This document shows positions 54,401 through 64,000 of a DNA stretch of 64,000 bases, piece by piece (the stretch's first letter is position 1; each line of letters starts with the position of its first letter). Made by a program: the position numbers and the translations under genes. The stretch is from Sacculina carcini. Taxonomy: Eukaryota; Arthropoda; Thecostraca; Sacculinidae. The notes beneath the pieces were generated by a model. It had not been told where the DNA came from. It ran no database searches and saw only the letters and a program-made list of their open reading frames with translations. Location: the NCBI GenBank assembly GCA_916048095.2, contig OU696592.1, forward strand, positions 7,327,427 through 7,391,426. Direction: 5' to 3'.

Positions 54401-55039
54401 AACACTTAGGGCACACCTAGGTAACACTTAGGGCACACTTAGGGCACACTTAGGGCACACTTAGGTAACACTTAGGTAACACTTAGGGCACACTTAGGTA
54501 ACACTTAGGGCACACTTAGGTAACACTTAGGGCACAGTTAGGTAACACTTAGGGCACACTTAGGTAACACTTAGGTAACACTTAGGTAACACTTAGGTAA
54601 CACTTAGGTAACACTTAGATAACACCTAGGGCACACTTAGGGCACACTTAGGTAACACTTAGGTAACACTTAGGGCACACTTAGGTAACACTTAGGGCAC
54701 ACTTAGGTAACACTTAGGTAACACTTAGGTAACACTTAGGTAACACTTAGGTAACACTTAGGGCACACTTAGGTAACACTTAGGGCACACTTAGGTAACA
54801 CTTAGGGCACACTTAGGTAACACTTAGGTAACACTTAGGTAACGCTTAGGGCACACTTAGGTAACACTTAGGTCACACTTAGGTAACACTTGGGTAACAC
54901 TTAGGTAACACTTGGGTAACACTTAGGTTACACTTAGGTAACACTTAGGGCACACTTAGGTAACACTTAGGGCACACTTAGGTAACAGTTAGGGCACACT
55001 TAGGTAACACTTAGGGCACACTTAGGTAACACTTAGGTA

Positions 55040-58000
55040 ACACTTATGTAACACTTAGGGCACACTTAGGTAACACTTAGGTAACACTTAGGGCGCACTT
55101 AGGTAACACTTAAGAAACACTTAGGTAACACTTAGGTAACACTTAGGTAACACTTAGGTAACACTTAGGGCACACTTAGGTAACAGTTAGGGCACACTTA
55201 GGGCACACTTAGGTAACACTTAGGTAACACTTAGGGCACACTTAGGTAACAGTTAGGGCACACTTAGGTAACACTTGGGTAACACTTAGGTAACACTTGG
55301 GTAACACTTAGGTTACACTTAGGTAACACTTAGGGCACACTTAGGTAACACTTAGGGCACACTTAGGTAACAGTTAGGGCACACTTAGGTAACACTTAGG
55401 GCACACTTAGGTAACACTTAGGGCACACTTAGGTAACACTTAGGGCACACTTAGGGCACACTTAGGTAACACTTAGGGCACACTTAGGTAACACTTAGGG
55501 CACACCTAGGTAACACTTAGGGCACACTTAGGGCACACTTAGGGCACACTTAGGTAACACTTAGGTAACACTTAGGGCACACTTAGGTAACACTTAGGGC
55601 ACACTTAGGTAACACTTAGGGCACACTTAGGTAACACTTAGGGCACACTTAGGTAACACTTAGGTAACACTGAGGTAACACTTAGGTAACACTTAGGTAA
55701 CACTTAGGTAACACTTAGGGCACACTTAGGGCACACTTAGGTAACACTTAGGGCACACTTAGGGCACACTTAGGTAACACTTAGGGCACACTTAGGTAAC
55801 ACTTAGGGCACACTTAGGTAACACTTATGTAACACTTAAGTAACACTTAGGTAACACTTAGGGCACACTTAGGTAACACTTAGGGCACATTTAGGTAACA
55901 GTTAGGGCACACTTAGGTAACACTTAGGGCACACTTAGGTAACACTTAGGGCACACTTAGGTAACAGTTAGGGCACACTTAGGTAACACTTAGGGCACAC
56001 TTAGGTAACACTTAGGTAACACTTGGGTAACACTTAGGTAACACTTAGGTAACACTTAGGGCACACTTAGGTAACACTTAGGGCACACTTAGGTAACACT
56101 TAGGGCACAGTTAGGTAACACTTAGGGCACACTTAGGTAACACTTAGGTAACACTTAGGTAACACTTAGGTAACACTTAGGTAACACTTAGGTAACACTT
56201 AGGTAACACTTAGGGCACACTTAGGGCACACTTAGGTAACACTTAGGTAACACTTAGGGCACACTTAGGTAACACTTAGGGCACACTTAGGTAACACTTA
56301 GGTAACACTTAGGTAACACTTAGGTAACACTTAGGGCACACTTAGGTAACAGTTAGGGCACACTTAGGTAACACTTGGGTAACACTTAGGTAACACTTGG
56401 GTAACACTTAGGTTACACTTAGGTAACACTTAGGGCACACTTAGGTAACACTTAGGGCACACTTAGGTAACAGTTAGGGCACACTTAGGTAACACTTAGG
56501 GCACACTTAGGTAACACTTAGGGCACACTTAGGTAACACTTAGGGCACACTTAGGGCACACTTAGGTAACACTTAGGGCACACTTAGGTAACACTTAGGG
56601 CACACCTAGGTAACACTTAGGGCACACTTAGGGCACACTTAGGGCACACTTAGGTAACACTTAGGTAACACTTAGGGCACACTTAGGTAACACTTAGGGC
56701 ACACTTAGGTAACACTTAGGGCACAGTTAGGTAACACTTAGGGCACACTTAGGTAACACTTAGGTAACACTTAGGTAACACTTAGGTAACACTTAGGTAA
56801 CACTTAGATAACACCTAGGGCACACTTAGGGCACACTTAGGTAACACTTAGGTAACACTTAGGGCACACTTAGGTAACACTTAGGGCACACTTAGGTAAC
56901 ACTTAGGTAACACTTAGGTAACACTTAGGTAACACTTAGGTAACACTTAGGGCACACTTAGGTAACACTTAGGGCACACTTAGGTAACACTTAGGGCACA
57001 CTTAGGTAACACTTAGGTAACACTTAGGTAACGCTTAGGGCACACTTAGGTAACACTTAGGTCACACTTAGGTAACACTTAGGTAACACTTAGGTAACAC
57101 TTAGGGCACACTTAGGGCACACTTAGGTAACACTTAGGGCACACTTAGGTAACACTTAGGGCACACTTAGGTAACACTTATGTAACACTTAGGTAACACT
57201 TAGGTAACACTTAGGTAACACTTAGGTAACACTTAGGTAACACTTAGGTAACACTTAGGTAACACTTAGGTAACACTTAGGGTACACTTAGGTAACACTT
57301 AGGGCACACTTAGGTAACACTTAGGGCACACTTAGGTAACACTTAGGGCACACTTAGGTAACACTTAGGGCACACTTAGGTAACACTTAGGTAACACTTA
57401 GGTAACACTTAGGTAACACTTAGGTAACACTTAGGGCACACTTAGGTAACAGTTAGGGCACACTTAGGTAACACTTGGGTAACACTTAGGTAACACTTGG
57501 GTAACACTTAGGTTACACTTAGGTAACACTTAGGGCACACTTAGGTAACACTTAGGGCACACTTAGGTAACAGTTAGGGCACACTTAGGTAACACTTAGG
57601 GCACACTTAGGTAACACTTAGGGCACACTTAGGTAACACTTAGGGCACACTTAGGGCACACCTAGGTAACACTTAGGGCACACTTAGGTAACACTTAGGG
57701 CACACCTAGGTAACACTTAGGGCACACTTAGGGCACACTTAGGGCACACTTAGGTAACACTTAGGTAACACTTAGGGCACACTTAGGTAACACTTAGGGC
57801 ACACTTAGGTAACACTTAGGGCACACTTAGGTAACACTTAGGGCACACTTAGGTAACACTTAGGTAACACTTAGGGCGCACTTAGGTAACACTTAAGAAA
57901 CACTTAGGTAACACTTAGGTAACACTTAGGTAACACTTAGGTAACACTTAGGGCACACTTAGGTAACAGTTAGGGCACACTTAGGGCACACTTAGGTAAC

Positions 58001-59300
58001 ACTTAGGTAACACTTAGGGCACACTTAGGTAACAGTTAGGGCACACTTAGGTAACACTTGGGTAACACTTAGGTAACACTTGGGTAACACTTAGGTTACA
58101 CTTAGGTAACACTTAGGGCACACTTAGGTAACACTTAGGGCACACTTAGGTAACAGTTAGGGCACACTTAGGTAACACTTAGGGCACACTTAGGTAACAC
58201 TTAGGGCACACTTAGGTAACACTTAGGGCACACTTAGGGCACACTTAGGTAACACTTAGGGCACACTTAGGTAACACTTAGGGCACACCTAGGTAACACT
58301 TAGGGCACACTTAGGGCACACTTAGGGCACACTTAGGTAACACTTAGGTAACACTTAGGGCACACTTAGGTAACACTTAGGGCACACTTAGGTAACACTT
58401 AGGGCACAGTTAGGTAACACTTAGGGCACACTTAGGTAACACTTAGGTAACACTGAGGTAACACTTAGGTAACACTTAGGTAACACTTAGGTAACACTTA
58501 GGGCACACTTAGGGCACACTTAGGTAACACTTAGGGCACACTTAGGGCACACTTAGGTAACACTTAGGGCACACTTAGGTAACACTTAGGGCACACTTAG
58601 GTAACACTTATGTAACACTTAAGTAACACTTAGGTAACACTTAGGGCACACTTAGGTAACACTTAGGGCACATTTAGGTAACAGTTAGGGCACACTTAGG
58701 TAACACTTAGGGCACACTTAGGTAACACTTAGGGCACACTTAGGTAACAGTTAGGGCACACTTAGGTAACACTTAGGGCACACTTAGGTAACACTTAGGT
58801 AACACTTGGGTAACACTTAGGTAACACTTAGGTAACACTTAGGGCACACTTAGGTAACACTTAGGGCACACTTAGGTAACACTTAGGGCACAGTTAGGTA
58901 ACACTTAGGGCACACTTAGGTAACACTTAGGTAACACTTAGGTAACACTTAGGTAACACTTAGGTAACACTTAGGTAACACTTAGGTAACACTTAGGGCA
59001 CACTTAGGGCACACTTAGGTAACACTTAGGTAACACTTAGGGCACACTTAGGTAACACTTAGGGCACACTTAGGTAACACTTAGGTAACACTTAGGTAAC
59101 ACTTAGGTAACACTTAGGGCACACTTAGGTAACAGTTAGGGCACACTTAGGTAACACTTGGGTAACACTTAGGTAACACTTGGGTAACACTTAGGTTACA
59201 CTTAGGTAACACTTAGGGCACACTTAGGTAACACTTAGGGCACACTTAGGTAACAGTTAGGGCACACTTAGGTAACACTTAGGGCACACTTAGGTAACAC
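55040..59300 (+). repeat. Segmental duplicate block, partner of 45,350-49,600
   Basis: This is the downstream copy of the 9,691-bp pair, with heads at 55,311, about 56,411, about 57,511, 58,094 and 59,194. It is preceded by CTTATG then GGCGCAC and CTTAAGAAAC, as is the upstream copy. The final head at 59,194 also begins the partner of the 51.1-54.4 kb block, so two different duplications meet here. Confidence 0.85.
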
Positions 59301-62300
59301 TTAGGGCACACTTAGGTAACACTTAGGGCACACTTAGGGCACACTTAGGTAACACTTAGGGCACACTTAGGTAACACTTAGGGCACACCTAGGTAACACT
59401 TAGGGCACACTTAGGGCACACTTAGGGCACACTTAGGTAACACTTAGGTAACACTTAGGGCACACTTAGGTAACACTTAGGGCACACTTAGGTAACACTT
59501 AGGGCACAGTTAGGTAACACTTAGGGCACACTTAGGTAACACTTAGGTAACACTTAGGTAACACTTAGGTAACACTTAGGTAACACTTAGATAACACCTA
59601 GGGCACACTTAGGGCACACTTAGGTAACACTTAGGTAACACTTAGGGCACACTTAGGTAACACTTAGGGCACACTTAGGTAACACTTAGGTAACACTTAG
59701 GTAACACTTAGGTAACACTTAGGTAACACTTAGGGCACACTTAGGTAACACTTAGGGCACACTTAGGTAACACTTAGGGCACACTTAAGTAACACTTAGG
59801 TAACACTTAGGTAACACTTAGGGCACACTTAGGTAACACTTAGGTCACACTTAGGTAACACTTAGGTAACACTTAGGTAACACTTAGGGCACACTTAGGG
59901 CACACTTAGGTAACACTTAGGGCACACTTAGGTAACACTTAGGGCACACTTAGGTAACACTTAGGGCACACTTAGGTAACACTTAGGGCACACTTAGGTA
60001 ACACTTAGGGCACAGTTAGGTAACACTTAGGGCACACTTAGGTAACACTTAGGTAACACTTAGGTAACACTTAGGTAACACTTAGGTAACACTTAGATAA
60101 CACCTAGGGCACACTTAGGGCACACTTAGGTAACACTTAGGTAACACTTAGGGCACACTTAGGTAACACTTAGGGCACACTTAGGTAACACTTAGGTAAC
60201 ACTTAGGTAACACTTAGGTAACACTTAGGTAACACTTAGGGCACACTTAGGTAACACTCAGGGCACACTTAGGTAACACTTAGGGCACACTTAGGTAACA
60301 CTTAGGTAACACTTAGGTAACGCTTAGGGCACACTTAGGTAACACTTAGGTCACACTTAGGTAACACTTAGGTAACACTTAGGTAACACTTAGGGCACAC
60401 TTAGGGCACACTTAGGTAACACTTAGGGCACACTTAGGTAACACTTAGGGCACACTTAGGTAACACTTATGTAACACTTAGGTAACACTTAGGTAACACT
60501 TAGGTAACACTTAGGTAACACTTAGGTAACACTTAGGTAACACTTAGGTAACACTTAGGTAACACTTAGGGTACACTTAGGTAACACTTAGGGCACACTT
60601 AGGTAACACTTAGGGCACACTTAGGTAACACTTAGGGCACACTTAGGTAACACTTAGGGCACACTTAGGTAACAGTTAGGGCACACTTAGGTAACACTTA
60701 GGTAACACTTAGGTAACACTTGGGTAACACTTAGGTAACACTTAGGGTACACTTAGGGCACACTTAGGTAACACTTAGGGCACACTTAGGTAACACTTAG
60801 GTAACACTTAGGTAACAGTTAGGGCACACTTAGGTAACACTTAGGGCACACTTGGGTAAAACTTAGGACACACTGAGGTAACACTTAGGGCACACTTAGG
60901 GCACACTTAGGGCACACTTAGGTAACACTTAGGTAACACTTAGGGCACACTTAGGGCACACTTAGGTAACACTTAGGTAACACTTAGGTAACACTTAGGA
61001 CACACTTAGGTAACACTTAGGTAACACTTAGGTAACACTTAGGGCACACTTAGGGCACACTTAGGTAACACTTAGGTAACACTTAGGTAACACTTGGGGC
61101 ACACTTAGGTAACAGTTAGGGCACACTTAGGTAACAGTTAGGGCACACTTAGGTAACACTTAGGGCACAGTTAGGTAACACTTAGGGCACACTTAGGTAA
61201 CACTTAGGTAACACTTAGGTAACACTTAGGTAACACTTAGGTAACACTTAGGTAACACCTAGGGCACACTTAGGGCACACTTAGGTAACACTTAGGTAAC
61301 ACTTAGGGCACACTTAGGTAACACTTAGGGCACACTTAGGTAACACTTAGGTAACACTTAGGTAACACTTAGGTAACACTTAGGTAACACTTAGGTAACA
61401 CTTAGGGCACACTTAGGTAACACTTAGGGCACACTTAGGTAACACTTAGGGCACACTTAGGTAACACTTAGGTAACACTTAGGTAACGCTTAGGTAACAC
61501 TTAGGTAACACTTAGGTCACACTTAGGTAACACTTAGGTAACACTTAGGTAACACTTAGGGCACACTTAGGTAACACTTAGGTAACACCTAGGGCACACT
61601 TAGGGCACACTTAGGTAACACTTAGGGCACACTTAGGTAACACTTAGGTAACACTTAGGTAACACTTAGGTAACACTTAGGTAACACTTAGGGCACACTT
61701 AGGGCACACTTAGGTAACACTTAGGTAACACTTAGGGCACACTTAGGTAACACTTAGGGCACACTTAGGGCACACTTAGGTAACACTTAGGGCACACTTA
61801 GGTAACACTTAGGTAACACTTAGGGTACACTGAGGTAACACTTAGGGCACACTTAGGTAACACTTAGGGCACACTTAGGTAACACTTAGGTAACACTTAG
61901 GTAACACTTAGGTAACACCTAGGGCACACTTAGGGCACACTTAGGTAACACTTAGGGCACACTTAGGTAACACTTAGGTAACACTTAGGTAACACTTAGG
62001 TAACACTTAGGGCACACTTAGGGCACACTTAGGTAACACTTAGGTAACACTTAGGGCACACTTAGGTAACACTTAGGGCACACTTAGGTAACACTTAGGT
62101 AACACTTAGGTAACACTTAGGTAACACTTAGGGCACACTTAGGTAACAGTTAGGGCACACTTAGGTAACACTTGGGTAACACTTAGGTAACACTTGGGTA
62201 ACACTTAGGTTACACTTAGGTAACACTTAGGGCACACTTAGGTAACACTTAGGGCACACTTAGGTAACAGTTAGGGCACACTTAGGTAACACTTAGGGCA

Positions 62301-62390
62301 CACTTAGGTAACACTTAGGGCACACTTAGGTAACACTTAGGGCACACTTAGGGCACACTTAGGTAACACTTAGGGCACACTTAGGTAACA
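59055..62390 (+). repeat. Segmental duplicate block, partner of 51,080-54,400
   Basis: This is the downstream copy of the 7,975-bp pair. It differs by one extra unit before 60,096 and by a few private changes, such as CACTCAGGGC near 60,256 and CTTGGGTAAAACTTAGG near 60,850. After the head at 62,208 it lacks the CACCTAGG portion of the head and enters tail X, while its partner enters tail Y, which fixes the right edge of the duplication. Confidence 0.83.
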
Positions 62391-64000
62391 CTTAGGTAAC
62401 ACTTAGGGCACACTTAGGTAACACTTAGGGCACACTTAGGTAACACTTAGGGCACAGTTAGGTAACACTTAGGGCACACTTAGGTAACACTTAGGTAACA
62501 CTGAGGTAACACTTAGGTAACACTTAGGTAACACTTAGGTAACACTTAGGGCACACTTAGGGCACACTTAGGTAACACTTAGGGCACACTTAGGGCACAC
62601 TTAGGTAACACTTAGGGCACACTTAGGTAACACTTAGGGCACACTTAGGTAACACTTATGTAACACTTAAGTAACACTTAGGTAACACTTAGGGCACACT
62701 TAGGTAACACTTAGGGCACATTTAGGTAACAGTTAGGGCACACTTAGGTAACACTTAGGGCACACTTAGGTAACACTTAGGGCACACTTAGGTAACAGTT
62801 AGGGCACACTTAGGTAACACTTAGGGCACACTTAGGTAACACTTAGGTAACACTTGGGTAACACTTAGGTAACACTTAGGTAACACTTAGGGCACACTTA
62901 GGTAACACTTAGGGCACACTTAGGTAACACTTAGGGCACAGTTAGGTAACACTTAGGGCACACTTAGGTAACACTTAGGTAACACTTAGGTAACACTTAG
63001 GTAACACTTAGGTAACACTTAGGTAACACTTAGGTAACACTTAGGGCACACTTAGGGCACACTTAGGTAACACTTAGGTAACACTTAGGGCACACTTAGG
63101 TAACACTTAGGGCACACTTAGGTAACACTTAGGTAACACTTAGGTAACACTTAGGTAACACTTAGGGCACACTTAGGTAACAGTTAGGGCACACTTAGGT
63201 AACACTTGGGTAACACTTAGGTAACACTTGGGTAACACTTAGGTTACACTTAGGTAACACTTAGGGCACACTTAGGTAACACTTAGGGCACACTTAGGTA
63301 ACAGTTAGGGCACACTTAGGTAACACTTAGGGCACACTTAGGTAACACTTAGGGCACACTTAGGTAACACTTAGGGCACACTTAGGGCACACTTAGGTAA
63401 CACTTAGGGCACACTTAGGTAACACTTAGGGCACACCTAGGTAACACTTAGGGCACACTTAGGGCACACTTAGGGCACACTTAGGTAACACTTAGGTAAC
63501 ACTTAGGGCACACTTAGGTAACACTTAGGGCACACTTAGGTAACACTTAGGGCACAGTTAGGTAACACTTAGGGCACACTTAGGTAACACTTAGGTAACA
63601 CTTAGGTAACACTTAGGTAACACTTAGGTAACACTTAGATAACACCTAGGGCACACTTAGGGCACACTTAGGTAACACTTAGGTAACACTTAGGGCACAC
63701 TTAGGTAACACTTAGGGCACACTTAGGTAACACTTAGGTAACACTTAGGTAACACTTAGGTAACACTTAGGTAACACTTAGGGCACACTTAGGTAACACT
63801 TAGGGCACACTTAGGTAACACTTAGGGCACACTTAGGTAACACTTAGGTAACACTTAGGTAACGCTTAGGGCACACTTAGGTAACACTTAGGTCACACTT
63901 AGGTAACACTTAGGTAACACTTAGGTAACACTTAGGGCACACTTAGGGCACACTTAGGTAACACTTAGGGCACACTTAGGTAACACTTAGGGCACACTTA

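Larger units (their letters stand above)
39438..64000 (+). repeat. 11-bp TTAGG-containing satellite array, right part
   Basis: This is the same 11-bp array resuming directly after the retroelement, in the same orientation and with the same unit types, and running to the window edge. It contains no gene or unique sequence. Compared with the left part it is richer in regular higher-order structure, with a repeated head module marked by CTTGGGTAAC and GGTTACAC followed a little later by CACCTAGGTAAC. The heads recur near 40.5, 42.1, 43.6, 45.6, 46.7, 47.8, 48.4, 49.5, 49.9, 50.5, 51.2, 54.2, 54.9, 55.3, 56.4, 57.5, 58.1, 59.2, 62.2 and 63.2 kb. Neither array edge lies inside the window apart from the retroelement junctions, so the true size is unknown and exceeds 59 kb. 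Confidence 0.97.

Noticed and set aside
1-64000. Plain telomere repeat (TTAGG or TTAGGG)n
   Set aside because: TTAGG recurs only once per 11 bp, separated by TAACAC or GCACAC; there is no run of uninterrupted pentamers or hexamers.
1-64000. Host protein-coding gene hidden in the satellite
   Set aside because: The 11-bp period forces a stop in every frame about every 33 bp on both strands, and I saw no unique sequence outside the retroelement.

Overview
The window is almost entirely one satellite. About 59 kb is a head-to-tail array of an 11-bp unit that carries TTAGG, interrupted once by a single Ty3/gypsy-type LTR retroelement at 34443-39437. The retroelement proteins show that this is a eukaryote, most likely a metazoan. 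The TTAGG core matches the usual arthropod telomere pentamer, so an invertebrate and possibly an arthropod is the best guess, but one element plus a satellite cannot fix the taxon. I see no host protein-coding gene, tRNA, rRNA or CRISPR array. Layout: 1-34442 is satellite; 34443-39437 is the retroelement, transcribed on the minus strand (LTR, leader, gag-protease, pol, polypurine tract, LTR); 39438-64000 is satellite in the same orientation. There are roughly 5,360 units in all, and I found none in reverse orientation. Two unit types dominate, GGTAACACTTA (A) and GGGCACACTTA (B). They differ only in the two bases after TTAGG, and their order along the DNA works like a barcode. Rare unit variants (GGTTACAC, CACCTAGG, GATAACACC, AACGCTT, GGTCACAC, CTTATG, CTCTGGG, CTTAAG, GGCGCAC, TAAAACTTAGGAC) act as landmarks and expose nested higher-order structure. 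The left half contains an approximately 8.8-kb tandem duplication (about 2.49-11.28 kb and 11.28-19.55 kb), with 780-bp and 660-bp tandem doublets inside it and a 1.46-1.64-kb higher-order repeat at about 21.3-26 kb. The right half contains exact 1,100-bp (100-unit) higher-order repeats in which a shared head is followed by alternative tails, plus long blocks repeated at offsets of 9,691 bp and 7,975 bp. Many offsets are exact multiples of 11, as expected from in-register unequal exchange. The retroelement sits inside one of the shared head modules. Its two terminal repeats match over all 227 bases that I compared, so it is a very young insertion into an already organised array. Everything here was read by eye; block edges are good to tens of bases.
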